NCBI RefSeq assembly: GCF_007971225.1
Contig: NZ_CP042435.1
Span: forward strand, 1,550,001-1,614,000
Length of the DNA stretch: 64,000 bases
Source: Panacibacter ginsenosidivorans
Lineage (GTDB): Bacteria > Bacteroidota > Bacteroidia > Chitinophagales > Chitinophagaceae
Direction of reading: 5' to 3'
Positions 26,906-36,736 of the stretch are shown piece by piece. The position numbers were made by a program, and so were the translations under genes. The notes beneath the pieces were generated by a model. The model made no database searches and was not told the DNA's origin. It saw only the letters and a list, made by a program, of their open reading frames with translations. Every line of letters starts with the position of its first letter. Within the stretch, counting starts at the first letter, position 1.

Positions 26906-26960
26906 GTACAAGTGTGCGACGCAACAAAAGATGCTCAATGCTGTATTGCAGGATACTAAG
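26906..26960 (+). repeat. Dispersed intergenic repeat, F copy
   Basis: Core GTACAAGTGTGCGACGCAAC at 26906-26925. The tail is more diverged (AAAAGATGCTCAATGCTG). It is the last copy before a 7.2 kb stretch with none. Confidence 0.93.
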
Positions 26961-27035
26961 ATTATCTCTTCTGCAATATTTGCGTGTATGCATCAGTAGT
27001 TCTATTCTTTAAATCAGTTTCAATTCTTTAAATTA

Positions 27036-27060
27036 ACAAAAGAGCCACCTAACAGGTGGC
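27036..27060 (-). terminator. Terminator of the SusCD operon
   Basis: GCCACCT (27044-27050) pairs with AGGTGGC (27054-27060) around AAC. On the minus strand TCTTTTGTT follows. It lies 27 bp beyond the last gene of the operon. Confidence 0.82.
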
Positions 27061-27087
27061 CCTTTCTATAAAAGAAATAATTAAAAC

Positions 27088-27987
27088 TTATTTTCTGGTC
27101 CATGTCTCAAAAATTTCTCTTGTATAACCTGCCTGGCTACCTGCACCCCCACCGTAACCGTAATGCAACTTAAATATACCAGTAGCTTCATCGTAAGTGT
27201 TAGGATAATTGGCACTTGTATAATTACCTCCAGGATAAGTAGCATTCCCGGTTGGGTTATCAACTGTCATAAAGCCAGATTGCGGTGCAGGAGGTGTTGC
27301 TCCAACAGCAACCCAATTGTCAACAGTTGAGCCATCTACATCAAAGTCAAAATAATATGCAGATCCACCCAAATCACCCAATTCTGCTTCGCTGCTATTA
27401 GGATCTACGGTGGATACAAATTTATCTTTTGCAATAGCTCTTGGAGAACTTGGATGCACAAAATAACCCTTTACACCATAATCTCCCTCGTAAGCATTTT
27501 TTACTTTGATGATGATAACAAGTTCGCTATTACCGGGTACAATATAATCCGTGCCCCCGCTTACATCGGTAATTTTAAGACCGATTGCGAGGGTTGTACC
27601 ATAAGTAAGCAATTTCTGAATATCAAAAGTTGCGTCGGCACTTCCACTTCCACCGGAAATACTTATAGAACTAGGCAAACTATAAACGTCTGAAGGCATT
27701 ACATCTATAGCAGTACCATTTGCATCATTATAAGCAGTTACCAATGATTCGTCAACTGCTAAATTTATATCCGCACTAATACCACTTGCCGCAAAGGCAT
27801 TTATAGCTTGCGTAATAGAAGTACTGGAAGCTTCAACAGTTAATGACAGAGGCTCACTGTTTGGCAAACCGAAACCAGCGCCGGCCTTGGCTCCATTTAA
27901 TTCCTCTTCGAAGAATACTTTTTCCTTACTGCAACCGGCCGAGAACAATGCGGTACCGAGCAAAAAGGCAGACAATATTTTTTTCAT
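27088..27987 (-). CDS. SusCD-associated surface lipoprotein (DUF1735-like N-terminus)
   Basis: 299 residues, lipobox FSAGC (Cys19). The segment DINLAVDESLVTAYNDANGTAIDVMPSDVYSLP is the BT_3987-like DUF1735 pattern, followed by a beta-rich C-terminal part like DUF4361 (YEGDYGVKGYFVHPSSPRA...GNYPNTYDEATGIFKLHYGYG). Such lipoproteins are third members of SusC/SusD operons and are thought to bind ligand at the surface. It follows susD by 38 bp on the same strand. Confidence 0.85.
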   Translation of the reverse strand: MKKILSAFLLGTALFSAGCSKEKVFFEEELNGAKAGAGFGLPNSEPLSLTVEASSTSITQAINAFAASGISADINLAVDESLVTAYNDANGTAIDVMPSDVYSLPSSISISGGSGSADATFDIQKLLTYGTTLAIGLKITDVSGGTDYIVPGNSELVIIIKVKNAYEGDYGVKGYFVHPSSPRAIAKDKFVSTVDPNSSEAELGDLGGSAYYFDFDVDGSTVDNWVAVGATPPAPQSGFMTVDNPTGNATYPGGNYTSANYPNTYDEATGIFKLHYGYGGGAGSQAGYTREIFETWTRK

Positions 27988-28025
27988 ATTTATACTTTAA
28001 ATAATTAATTGATAAATAAATCCTT

Positions 28026-29615
28026 TTACTGGGCATCCCACCATACACGTCCTAGCTGAGAGTCAGAAGACTGGCTTCCACCGGTATATTGACTTGCTGA
28101 AGATGCAACATTGGTTGGGTTAAGACTGTATTCATTAGGTCCATAAGGCATGCGACGTGGGATACCGCCTAAACTTGAATTAACGCTAGGTGTTAATTCA
28201 GGATAACCGGTTCTTCTCCAATCTGCAAAACCCATCCAGCCTTTAGGGTAGTGTGCTACCCATTCTTCATAAGCAATCTTTGCATAATCATCGCCAGTTT
28301 CTGTACCTAACGCGATATTGTCCTGAGAAATATAATAATCGTAATCTTCACCATTCAAAGCACCGCCACCAAAAATTCCCTGCAGCTCTCCTGCATATAT
28401 ATCCCATTGCTTCCAATTTTCTCTTATGCCGGTTGTGTACATATCATTCACGTCATCACCGGTCCAACCTAGGTAAGCAGCCTCAGCCCTTGCAAGATAT
28501 ACTTCAGATGAAGAAAGCAATACTACGGGAGAAGTGGAAACATTAAAATCAGTACCATCTGTAAAAATAGTTTTACTGCTGCCAACCACTCTTGCAAAAC
28601 TTGCATGGTTATTAAGAAAATCAATAGCATCATCCCTAGTTAAACCAAAAGGGAAACCAGTGATAACTTGCCCCGCAACAGTGCCTGTAGCTCCTTCACC
28701 TGTTCCAAAAACATAGTATCTGTCATCATAATTATTATATAAACCATCAATCAAAACGTCCGTAACCGCATAGTCTTTTCGTGCTATGATGTTGTAGTAA
28801 TTATATACAGGGCTGTTAAAATTACCACCGGGGTAATCCATAGTTGCACTTTCGCCTTCTTCAAATACACCGCCATCCGCATTTAATGCAGCATTAAATT
28901 CAGCGGCACCGGTTGTTGCATCCTTTTTGCTTAAACGTAAGGCCATTAAAGCATGGAGTGAATTGGCAAACTTCTTCCACATGGTGATATCGCCATCAAA
29001 AAGAATATCTCCTTTTACAGCGGGACCATCATCAAACTGAGCAACAGCTTCAGACAGCTCTGTAAAAAGGCTTGAATAAATTTGCTGCTGGGATGTGTAA
29101 GGTATTACACCATTTGCATCAGCATTAAAAATATCGTTGTAAGGAACATCACCCCATGTGTCTGTTATGAACCACATGATGTAAGATTTCAATATTCTTG
29201 CAATAGCGATTTGGTTGGCATTTGAACCATTAGCCAAAGCAATTGCTGCAGTATTTGGATCACTATTGTAATCGATAATGGTTTGAAGATCTTTAAGATT
29301 ACCAGCGTAATAACCGTCCCAGTTAAATGTAGGTTTGGAATACTGGGCAGAAGCATCCGTATATTGTGTTTCTGAAAAATACTGGCAGTATAAACCGGAA
29401 ACCGTAGAAATACCTCCCTGGTCCCATGCATAGCTACTTCCCACATTGCTCAAAGTTTGGGTAAGCAATGCAGAAGTAAGCGGTGTAAGTGGCACAGTTG
29501 GGTTGGTATTCATATTACCAAAATCATCAATCTTACTGCACGATGACATGGTCATCAATGATGCAGCTAAAGATGCAGCGAGGAATACTTTTATTTTAGG
29601 TCGTAACATAATCAT
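28026..29615 (-). CDS. SusD/RagB-type nutrient-binding outer-membrane lipoprotein (SusD-like_2)
   Basis: 529 residues; an alternative ATG lies two codons in (29609). The lipobox is MSSC (about Cys26). The N-terminal KIDDFGNMNTNPTVPLTPLTSALLTQTLSNVG and the ARAEAAYLGWTGDDVNDMYTTGIRENWKQWDI segment are typical of the SusD-like_2 group rather than classic starch-type SusD. It caps the SusC channel and captures ligand at the cell surface. It starts 15 bp after susC ends. The SusD-like_2 type often goes with peptide or mixed substrates, so carbohydrate specificity should not be assumed. Confidence 0.95.
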   Translation of the reverse strand: MIMLRPKIKVFLAASLAASLMTMSSCSKIDDFGNMNTNPTVPLTPLTSALLTQTLSNVGSSYAWDQGGISTVSGLYCQYFSETQYTDASAQYSKPTFNWDGYYAGNLKDLQTIIDYNSDPNTAAIALANGSNANQIAIARILKSYIMWFITDTWGDVPYNDIFNADANGVIPYTSQQQIYSSLFTELSEAVAQFDDGPAVKGDILFDGDITMWKKFANSLHALMALRLSKKDATTGAAEFNAALNADGGVFEEGESATMDYPGGNFNSPVYNYYNIIARKDYAVTDVLIDGLYNNYDDRYYVFGTGEGATGTVAGQVITGFPFGLTRDDAIDFLNNHASFARVVGSSKTIFTDGTDFNVSTSPVVLLSSSEVYLARAEAAYLGWTGDDVNDMYTTGIRENWKQWDIYAGELQGIFGGGALNGEDYDYYISQDNIALGTETGDDYAKIAYEEWVAHYPKGWMGFADWRRTGYPELTPSVNSSLGGIPRRMPYGPNEYSLNPTNVASSASQYTGGSQSSDSQLGRVWWDAQ

Positions 29616-29630
29616 TAATGTTTGAAATAA

Positions 29631-32600
29631 TTAGAAGTTGAATTTTACATTAAATCCAAGAGAACGAACAGAAGGCAACTGGCCATCTTCACCATACACG
29701 CCTGAAATTTCAGAAGGATCAAAATTCTTGGACGCACTGTATATAAGCCATGGATTACGGGCAATTAAAGAAACCGTTATACCTTTCACAGTATTGCTCA
29801 TAAAGCCAAGCTTTTCAGATGGTATGCTGTAGCCCAGGCTAACTTCTCTTAATTTAAGGTAAGAAAGGTCATGAACGTATGGGTCAGCAATACCTGCACC
29901 GTAGAATTGGTGGAAGTATGTGAATCCGTCAACATACATGTCAACAGGAGTTTTGCTGTCAACTGAACTAACACCTACAACATGCACGCCGCCGCCTTCG
30001 CTTAAAGGATCACGTACGTTCTTACCTCTGTCGTTTGTCTCTGCTGTGTAATCAAGCAAACCAGAGAAAGCACCCCAGCTTTCAGACAATGAGAAGAATT
30101 TACCGCCAACCTGGTAGTCAAGACTAAGGTTCAATATAAAATTCTTATAAGTAAATAAGCTCTGGAAACCACCTGTAACTTTTGGCACTATATTGCCCCA
30201 GTTATAATTAGCGTTACCGGCAGCATATAAGCCGCTCGATGGGTCAATCAATGCTTTACCATCTTCATTACGTGTCATACCACCACCGATCAGCTGGCCC
30301 CAATCTTCACCAAGAACCTGATAAGCTGTAGCATATCTTGATCCAAATGCGCCTGCCCAACCTGAAGGCTGAATTCTTGTAGTTCCTTCGATAAGCTTGG
30401 TAACTTTATTACCCATCAGGTAACCAAAAGTCTTGGTTACAGACCAGGTAAAGTCTTTACGGTTAACGATTTTAGCATCAACTGTAAATTCTAAACCATT
30501 TCTTTCTACTGTAGCAGCATTTACCGTTTTTGTTGTAAATCCACTTTGACCGGGAACCTGGATATTAATTGGCTGATCAGCAGCTTTCTCATTGTAATAA
30601 GTAGCCATTAAGCCGATCTTATTTTTAGCAAACCTTAATTCAACACCAGCTTCGTAGCTTGTAATGGTAGTACCGGCAAGACTCCTGTCAGGTATAGTAT
30701 TGCTAACAGTCTGCAATGCATTATCATCCCATTTATTCTGGTTAATAGGATATGTAAGATCAAGTGCATATATATCAAGCGCCAATGGTTTTTTGCCCCA
30801 GCTTCCAAATACTTTGGCAAAAGACAACCATGGCAAAGCGTCCTTTGTAAATGTGCTTGGAATAAAAGACATACCCACAGAAGGATAGAATAATTTATTA
30901 TCGCTTGTTGGTAAGGTAGAGTTATAATCCTGACGAACCGCAAATGTTGCACTGATGAATTTTTTATACTCAAGATCACCACTTGCAAACAAAGAATTGG
31001 TTCTTGATTCCAACCTTGAATTACTTAGATTAGGTGTGGAAACAGAGTTAGACAAAGCATAAAGGTCATAAATAGTAAGACCATTAACAGTGCTGGCATC
31101 AAGATCTTTCCGCAGGTAAGTAAGCACATTACCACCAGCCAATAAATTAAGACCAAAGTCTTTCAGGAAAGTAGTATTATAAGTGGCAATCAATTCATAA
31201 TTGGTCTCATTCTGATAACGCTCACCTGTTCCAAAGCCGGCTTTAAGGCCTGTTTGGGTAGCACTTTTTTCCAGAAGTGATTTCACTTTATTTTCATAAT
31301 AATAATTTGACTGGTCTCTGCGAACAGTTCCCCTTATGTTGAAGTGACTATTCAATTTAAAGTTCAAATAAACGTCTCCATATAACCTGTCACGTCTTTG
31401 ACGCTGATCAAGGTTATCCATATAACTGTAGAAATTATACCAATAGTTACCGGTAAAAAATCCTGCAGGATTAGTTGGATCATAAGCTGTTGGATTTGAA
31501 GACCAGTTCCAGCTTGCAAGGCCGCCGCCTGCATAATCAGGTACATGTAAGTACTGTAATTCTTTCATAATACCCATGTCAAGATCTCTGTGGTTCCACT
31601 GACCAAAGTTTCCTGATGTCTGGTTGGCATAACCATCATCATATTCACCATAAATATTCTGCGTATTAAAGTTCAGGTTTATACCTGCAGTAAAATATTT
31701 ATTAAGGTCTAACGATGTACTGGTAGAAACTACGTACCTGTCAGATTTTGAATTAGGAATTATACCCTGTATAAATTGTTTGGAGAAAGAAAGTCTTGTA
31801 CTATAGCCCTGACCTGATTTATAAAAGTTTACGTTGGTATTAGAATTAAAACCATTTGCAAAGAAATCTTTTATATTATCCGGCTGAGCAACCAGGCTGG
31901 CTGTTTTTCCTGTATATTTTGTACCAGGTACCCATGCATACCAAGGCACATATTCCTGGCCTTCCATTTTAGGCCCCCAGCTTGCATCATCTGTATAATC
32001 CGGGAACAGTTTGCCATCAAGCGCTCTCCATTCTTCAGGCATACCCTCAACAAAAGTAAATGGGATAAGATCCGCGGATCCACCACCAGCATAGCTATTC
32101 TGTAAATGAGGTATCCTGTTTACACGGTCAAATGTTAATCCCTGACTTACATCAATACTTGTTTTACCGGCAGCAGCTTTTTTAGTAGTAATAATAATAG
32201 CACCATTTGAAGCGCGGCTTCCAAAAAGCGCAGTTGCGTTAGCGCCTTTTAATACGTTGATACTTTCTACGCTGTTAGGATCAATATCGTAAGCATCACC
32301 TACAATTGTTCCATCCACAACATAAATAGCACCTACATCACCAGAGAGTAATAAACCACCCCTGATACGTGCAAATGACTGGCTGTTGAGCTTTGCGCCA
32401 GACTGAGACCTGAACTGTACACCTGCAATCTTACCCGCTAACGCATCGTTGAGGTTTGACTGAGGGATAATTGTTAAGGCATCAGATTTGATCACCTGTG
32501 TACTGAAAGGTGTAGTACGTTGATCTTTTTTAATGTTAAAGGCAGTAGTAACAACCACTTCAGAGATTGTTGATTTAGTATCTCTTGCTAAAGTGACAGA

Positions 32601-32864
32601 GATACTTTCTGCATTAACAGTAACTTCTTTTTCTGTATAACCAACTGAACTGATTACCAGGGTTGAACCCATAGATGCCTTAATGATAAATACACCATTT
32701 GCATCTGCAGATACGCCTGTCTTGCCATCCTTAACCTTTACTGATACAAAAGGTATCGGACTTCCATTTTCATCAGTAACCTTACCCGTAATGTTTCGGG
32801 TTTGTGCAATAGCTATCGAGGTTGATAGCAATAGCAAGAGTAAGAAACTTACAATTTTTCTCAT
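29631..32864 (-). CDS. SusC/RagA-type TonB-linked outer-membrane transporter
   Basis: 1077 residues. A signal peptide ends at AIAQ (about 20). A carboxypeptidase-regulatory-like domain follows (NITGKVTDENGSPIPFVSVKVKDG, about 24-100), then a TonB plug with the SusC signature (GSRASNGAIIITTKKA, near 215) and a long beta-barrel to a C-terminal Phe (LGFNVKFNF). It imports ligand presented by the SusD partner using TonB energy. It is the first gene of a three-gene operon. No glycoside hydrolase, peptidase or sigma/anti-sigma pair is adjacent, so the substrate cannot be inferred from neighbours. Confidence 0.97.
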   Translation of the reverse strand: MRKIVSFLLLLLLSTSIAIAQTRNITGKVTDENGSPIPFVSVKVKDGKTGVSADANGVFIIKASMGSTLVISSVGYTEKEVTVNAESISVTLARDTKSTISEVVVTTAFNIKKDQRTTPFSTQVIKSDALTIIPQSNLNDALAGKIAGVQFRSQSGAKLNSQSFARIRGGLLLSGDVGAIYVVDGTIVGDAYDIDPNSVESINVLKGANATALFGSRASNGAIIITTKKAAAGKTSIDVSQGLTFDRVNRIPHLQNSYAGGGSADLIPFTFVEGMPEEWRALDGKLFPDYTDDASWGPKMEGQEYVPWYAWVPGTKYTGKTASLVAQPDNIKDFFANGFNSNTNVNFYKSGQGYSTRLSFSKQFIQGIIPNSKSDRYVVSTSTSLDLNKYFTAGINLNFNTQNIYGEYDDGYANQTSGNFGQWNHRDLDMGIMKELQYLHVPDYAGGGLASWNWSSNPTAYDPTNPAGFFTGNYWYNFYSYMDNLDQRQRRDRLYGDVYLNFKLNSHFNIRGTVRRDQSNYYYENKVKSLLEKSATQTGLKAGFGTGERYQNETNYELIATYNTTFLKDFGLNLLAGGNVLTYLRKDLDASTVNGLTIYDLYALSNSVSTPNLSNSRLESRTNSLFASGDLEYKKFISATFAVRQDYNSTLPTSDNKLFYPSVGMSFIPSTFTKDALPWLSFAKVFGSWGKKPLALDIYALDLTYPINQNKWDDNALQTVSNTIPDRSLAGTTITSYEAGVELRFAKNKIGLMATYYNEKAADQPINIQVPGQSGFTTKTVNAATVERNGLEFTVDAKIVNRKDFTWSVTKTFGYLMGNKVTKLIEGTTRIQPSGWAGAFGSRYATAYQVLGEDWGQLIGGGMTRNEDGKALIDPSSGLYAAGNANYNWGNIVPKVTGGFQSLFTYKNFILNLSLDYQVGGKFFSLSESWGAFSGLLDYTAETNDRGKNVRDPLSEGGGVHVVGVSSVDSKTPVDMYVDGFTYFHQFYGAGIADPYVHDLSYLKLREVSLGYSIPSEKLGFMSNTVKGITVSLIARNPWLIYSASKNFDPSEISGVYGEDGQLPSVRSLGFNVKFNF

Positions 32865-32893
32865 GTGACTATAGGTTTTTAAAAATTTGCGCC

Positions 32894-32901
32894 CAAATGT
32901 A
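32894..32901 (-). promoter_or_regulatory. Candidate -7 box for the SusCD operon
   Basis: TACATTTG on the minus strand matches TAnnTTTG, 30 bp before the susC start. No convincing -33 TTTG lies at the right distance, as is common for regulated sus promoters. Confidence 0.4.
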
Positions 32902-33294
32902 GGGGATTAAAAACAAATGGTTAAATAAATTTAAACGTGTTGTTAAATTCTATAAACCAAGAAAAAAGACAATGAGCGGCAAGTTTGCGCTGCTTACGCC
33001 TGTAAGTTTGTTAAATATATTTTATATTAATATGTATTTTTATATTTTGCAGCTACTTATTTTGATTTCTTAAATCCAGGCAAGCAGTTTTTAAAAAGTT
33101 TTAGAAAGATTATTATTAAACCCTGCACAACTACTGTTTTCATAACCTTACTGCTCAAAAAAATCGTAATTAATACCATCATCAAAACAATCAGCTTCAA
33201 ATTATCTGGGTATTAAGACCCAAAAATCAATTTTAATTCCAGCAGTAAAACAGGTATAGAAAACAATTAGCCAAAAAATCTGAGCTGCCTGCAA

Positions 33295-33302
33295 TACTTT
33301 TG
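33295..33302 (+). promoter_or_regulatory. Candidate -7 box for folD, nearly leaderless
   Basis: TACTTTTG matches TAnnTTTG and ends 4 bp before the folD ATG at 33307. If used, transcription would begin at or just inside the start codon. Confidence 0.35.
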
Positions 33303-33306
33303 CAGC

Positions 33307-34182
33307 ATGATAATACTTGATGGCAAAATTGCATCTGCTGCAATTAAAGAATCACTGAAAAAAGAAGTGGAAATATTAACTAACAATGGTAAGCGCCCCC
33401 CGCATCTTGCAGCAATACTGATTGGAAATAACGGAGCAAGCGAAACATATGTGGCAAGCAAGGTAAAACAATGCGCAGAAATTGGTTTTCAGTCAACATT
33501 AATCAGGTTAGAAGAAGATATCGCAGAATCTATCCTTTTACAAAAAATCAATTTTTTAAATAATGACGTGTCGGTAGACGGCATACTCGTTCAGCTGCCA
33601 CTGCCAAAACATATTAATGAACAAAAAGTAATTGAAGCAATAGCACCAGAAAAAGATGTGGATGGTTTTCATCCTGTAAATGCCGGCAAGCTTGTTCAAG
33701 GCCTACCTGCATTTATTCCGGCAACGCCTTATGGTATTATGCTTATGCTTGATCATTTTAATATTGAAACAAAAGGTAAGCATGCTGTTGTAATAGGAAG
33801 AAGCAATATTGTTGGTCGCCCTATGAGCATTCTGTTAAGCAGCAATATAAAACATGGCAACTGTACGGTCACTATTTGTCACTCCCATACACAGAATCTA
33901 AAAGAAATTTGTTTACAGGGAGACATTCTTGTAGCAGCACTTGGCAGACCTCAGTTTGTAAAAGCAGACATGGTAAAAGAAGGAGCAGTTGTTATTGATG
34001 TTGGAATTACAAGAGTAGAAGATGCAACTGCTAAAAAAGGTTTCAGAATAAAAGGAGATGTTTCTTTTGATGAGGTTGCACCAAAAACATTTGCCATTAC
34101 ACCCGTTCCGGGTGGCGTTGGTTTAATGACAATAGCAGGTTTGTTAAAGAATACATTGCAGGCATATCATCAAAGACAATAA
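33307..34182 (+). CDS. folD: Methylenetetrahydrofolate dehydrogenase / cyclohydrolase
   Basis: 291 residues. It interconverts 5,10-methylene-, methenyl- and 10-formyl-tetrahydrofolate with NADP. Conserved segments are [17 protein letters not shown] (with the catalytic Lys of the YxxxK motif), [48 protein letters not shown] and [20 protein letters not shown]. Length and all signatures are normal. It is monocistronic, with an R repeat starting within a few bases of its stop. Confidence 0.98.
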   Translation: MIILDGKIASAAIKESLKKEVEILTNNGKRPPHLAAILIGNNGASETYVASKVKQCAEIGFQSTLIRLEEDIAESILLQKINFLNNDVSVDGILVQLPLPKHINEQKVIEAIAPEKDVDGFHPVNAGKLVQGLPAFIPATPYGIMLMLDHFNIETKGKHAVVIGRSNIVGRPMSILLSSNIKHGNCTVTICHSHTQNLKEICLQGDILVAALGRPQFVKADMVKEGAVVIDVGITRVEDATAKKGFRIKGDVSFDEVAPKTFAITPVPGGVGLMTIAGLLKNTLQAYHQRQ

Positions 34183-34184
34183 TT

Positions 34185-34239
34185 TATGGGCCAGGCAAAA
34201 GTTTTTCATAGCATCACCTGTTGCGTCGCACTCTTGTAC
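34185..34239 (-). repeat. Dispersed intergenic repeat, R copy, left half of a close pair
   Basis: Core TTGCGTCGCACTCTTGTAC at 34221-34239, tail GGGCCAGGCAAAAGTTTTTC then ATAGCATCACCTG. It starts 2-3 bp after the folD stop. Confidence 0.96.
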
Positions 34240-34355
34240 AATACAACTTTTATAAAAAGTTCGCTTCATCTTTATCATTTGGTTTTAAAATAAAAGTAGT
34301 GTGAATTGATAGGAATATTTTCCTCTGTAAGTTAAGTTGCCCGTAGTTATACAGA

Positions 34356-34408
34356 TGAAGTGATTGCGACGCAAGGAACGATGCCATGAACACTACAGCC
34401 GGTATTCA
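34356..34408 (+). repeat. Dispersed intergenic repeat, F copy (variant core), right half of a close pair
   Basis: TGAAGTGATTGCGACGCAA at 34356-34374, then GGAACGATGCCATGAACAC and ACAGCCGGTATTCAA. The left six bases differ from GTACAA, while the extended dyad TTGCGACGCAA is perfect, as at 39235, 43460 and 54351. Confidence 0.88.
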
Positions 34409-34446
34409 AATAAATATTCTACAGATTTACAGACCTGAAATAAGTA

Positions 34447-35076
34447 ATGATAGTAACAACAACAATAGAACATCAAACAACTTCACTTCCTGTAATGGAA
34501 GCCTTCTATACCTTGCAGGGAGAAGGTTTTCACCAGGGAAGGGCCGCTTATTTTATAAGGCTTGGTGGTTGTGATGTGGGGTGTTCGTGGTGCGATGTAA
34601 AAGAAAGTTGGGATGCATTGAAACACCCCGTGTTGTCTATTGACAAAATTATTGCAGAGGCCAAAAAACATCCGGGCAGATTGGCTGTGGTAACAGGTGG
34701 CGAACCACTGATGCATGATCTTGATGCACTAACTCGTGCATTGCATAATGCAGGCTTTGAAAATAATATTGAAACGTCCGGCTCTCATCCATTAAGTGGT
34801 ACATGGGATTGGATCTGTCTTTCACCAAAAAAATTCAAAGCACCATTACCGGAAATATTGCCACTCGCCAATGAATTGAAAGTTGTTGTTTATAATAAGT
34901 CTGATTTTAAATGGGCAGAAGATTATGCCGCAAAAGTTTCTGCAACCTGTAAATTGTATCTGCAACCTGAATGGGGCAAAAGCGAAAAGATTACACCGCT
35001 TATTATTGACTATATAAAAGCAAACCCTCAATGGGAACTGAGCATGCAGTTGCATAAGTATATTAATGTTCCATAA
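34447..35076 (+). CDS. queE: 7-carboxy-7-deazaguanine synthase
   Basis: 209 residues. A radical-SAM enzyme that contracts 6-carboxytetrahydropterin to 7-carboxy-7-deazaguanine for queuosine synthesis. The cluster motif is Cys42-x3-Cys46-x2-Cys49 (GGCDVGCSWCDVKESWD), the C-x3-C-x2-C arrangement; the following FYTLQGEGFHQGRAAYFIRLGG start and VVTGGEPLMHDLDAL (SAM-binding GGEP) are diagnostic. Other queuosine genes (queC, queD, queF) are not in the window. Confidence 0.96.
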   Translation: MIVTTTIEHQTTSLPVMEAFYTLQGEGFHQGRAAYFIRLGGCDVGCSWCDVKESWDALKHPVLSIDKIIAEAKKHPGRLAVVTGGEPLMHDLDALTRALHNAGFENNIETSGSHPLSGTWDWICLSPKKFKAPLPEILPLANELKVVVYNKSDFKWAEDYAAKVSATCKLYLQPEWGKSEKITPLIIDYIKANPQWELSMQLHKYINVP

Positions 35077-35195
35077 AACAACACACAGTATCAAATATGC
35101 TGTTCCCAAACAAGTTCTGTTCTCAAAAAATCTGTGCATACAAAAAATAGATTTATCAGTATGTAAATTTTACTAGTTTTAATCAAAAAAACTCT

Positions 35196-35747
35196 ATGAG
35201 AAAATTTATACTGGTAGCAGCACTTCAATTATTTTTTTCAATTGGTTTTACACAAAGTTTCAGCATAGGAGATAAAATAGAAGCATATAATTCCGGTGCA
35301 TGGTATAAAGGAAGCATTCTTGAAACCGGTACAGGTACCTATGCCGGGTATTATAAAGTTCAATATGATGGATATAGCCAGGTGCAATGGATAAAAGCAG
35401 CAAATATCAGGATGCAGCAAACCTCTGATGCAAATGTGGAAAATGATAAGAAAGGACCACGTAACGGAACCTATATAATCCTTTCCTATGGCAGTGCCTC
35501 CAATCCAATACGAATAGGATATTTTGAATTACAAAATGGTAAATACACCTATTATAACATGAGTAAAAAAAATATCGGGCAGGGGTCTTTTACATATAAT
35601 GCAGCGAATAAAACAGTTCAATGGACGAGCGGTCCATTCAAGGTTGCAAACTGGAGTGGAAAATTTGAAATAGACAGAGAGGGTAAAACACATAAGATAC
35701 GATTGAACAGTGTAACTATAGGCACAAACAGCACAGATTCAAATTAA
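35196..35747 (+). CDS. Secreted protein with Agenet/Tudor-like domain
   Basis: 183 residues. The signal peptide ends at GFTQ (about 19). Residues 22-74 (FSIGDKIEAYNSGAWYKGSIL...GYYKVQYDGYSQVQWIKAANIR) match a small beta-barrel pattern like Tudor/Agenet/MBT folds found in secreted Bacteroidota proteins. The C-terminal half (about 90-183) is beta-rich with TYIILSYGSASNPIRIGYFELQNGKYTYYN. No catalytic residues are evident. A binding function is plausible but unknown. It probably has its own promoter, 120 bp after queE. Confidence 0.72.
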   Translation: MRKFILVAALQLFFSIGFTQSFSIGDKIEAYNSGAWYKGSILETGTGTYAGYYKVQYDGYSQVQWIKAANIRMQQTSDANVENDKKGPRNGTYIILSYGSASNPIRIGYFELQNGKYTYYNMSKKNIGQGSFTYNAANKTVQWTSGPFKVANWSGKFEIDREGKTHKIRLNSVTIGTNSTDSN

Positions 35748-36519
35748 CGGGCATGCAGTTCCTATTAGAGTGAACGAGTATAAGTTTCCGTGTATATGTC
35801 CAGGTTGCAGATTGTTTTACACAAAATAAAAATGTGAGAAGGCATATCATATGACCCCAGCTTTTGTATCTCATAGCATCTCCTGTTGCGTCGCACACTT
35901 GTCCGTTCTGTTTTTATAGCAGCAAATAACAATCAGTTTTAACCAAATCCTTGCATTTAACATGTTATGTTTGCCTATATCATGACAAGTAAAGTTTTCC
36001 AAATAAAACCTTCAACAATCAAAAGGTATCTGCCTGTACCTGACACACGTGATTGTTATACTTGCTCATTTACAGAATTTCTTCCTTTCGCTTCTGAGCT
36101 TTATTATTTTTCAAGTTTCAAAGATTTTAAAACTATCATCCCGGCCTTATTATAATTTTTTGGGTACGGGATATTCTTACTTTGTTTCTGCTAATATTGA
36201 GTTGATGTTATGCTGATATCCGGCATGTAGCAATTGCAGTGTACTATATAAAAACAACACTGCAACTGCCATGCTATGAAATAACGGCATTCAGGTATTA
36301 TAAAAATCAGCATTCAAAAACGTAAAATAAAATACTACAATCATGAGAATTTTTATTGCTTCCTTTTGTATATGGCTGACCCATAAAATCAAAGACTGGC
36401 GGAGTAAACAAAGTTTTGTTGACAAACAATTACATTTTTAGCGCATGATAAATTTACAGGCAAATCAATGTTGCTCTTTGCAAATCATGCAGCTTCCCTT
36501 AACGATAAAAGATAAAGCC
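35748..36519. other. Intergenic region, about 770 bp
   Basis: Holds the R repeat copy at 35852-35904 and a 9 bp inverted repeat TTGCAGTGT/ACACTGCAA (36234-36242 with 36257-36265, loop 14). A 32-codon frame at 36343-36441 and a 62-codon frame at 35967-36155 show no recognised features and are not called. The rest is AT-rich DNA. Confidence 0.5.
35852..35904 (-). repeat. Dispersed intergenic repeat, R copy
   Basis: Core TTGCGTCGCACACTTGTCC at 35886-35904 with tail GACCCCAGCTTTTGTATC then ATAGCATCTCCTG, very similar to the copy at 34185. Confidence 0.93.
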
Positions 36520-36702
36520 ATGTCATCTTCAAAAGAAAATATACCTATCAACAAGCTTATCATTCTTGCATTTGTTTTGATAAATGCAATTATTGCAGAA
36601 GTTGCATTTATACATAATGCAAACTGGTATTGGGCATTACTACTAACCATACCGTTATTAGTTGTTGCTATTTATAATGCCCGACGCAATCAGATATTTT
36701 AA
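36520..36702 (+). CDS. Small membrane protein, 60 residues
   Basis: Start chosen at MSSSKENIPINKL; the frame is open upstream to 36445 but that part has no membrane-protein character. Two hydrophobic helices are evident (about 14-30 and 37-54), the first ending near a short NANWYW turn, followed by a basic cytoplasmic tail NARRNQIF. No family recognised. It stands alone inside an R-F repeat pair and next to the convergent molybdoenzyme gene. Confidence 0.55.
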   Translation: MSSSKENIPINKLIILAFVLINAIIAEVAFIHNANWYWALLLTIPLLVVAIYNARRNQIF

Positions 36703-36736
36703 GTTTAAATCGGTCTCGTTGACTTCCAAACTAAAT

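Larger units (their letters stand above)
26712..27087. other. Intergenic region, 376 bp
   Basis: Lies between the start of the TlpA-like gene and the end of the SusCD-linked lipoprotein gene. It contains a decayed R copy and a good F copy of the dispersed repeat, and near its right end the terminator of the SusCD operon. No credible gene was seen; two overlapping plus-strand frames are repeat-containing noise. Confidence 0.6.
32865..33306. other. Divergent intergenic region, 442 bp
   Basis: Between susC and folD. It contains TAnnTTTG boxes facing each gene (32894-32901 and 33295-33302). The middle is AT-rich with no gene, no repeat copy and no clear operator, which contrasts with most other gaps in the window. 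Confidence 0.55.

Noticed and set aside
34386-34574. Plus-strand 62-codon frame before and inside queE
   Set aside because: Different frame from queE and starts in the repeat tail; no support.
35967-36155. 62-codon plus-strand frame in the large gap
   Set aside because: No recognisable feature, unusual amino-acid mix and no ribosome-binding site.
36343-36441. 32-codon plus-strand frame beginning MRIFIASFCIWL
   Set aside because: Too short to support from sequence alone; noted as a candidate small protein only.
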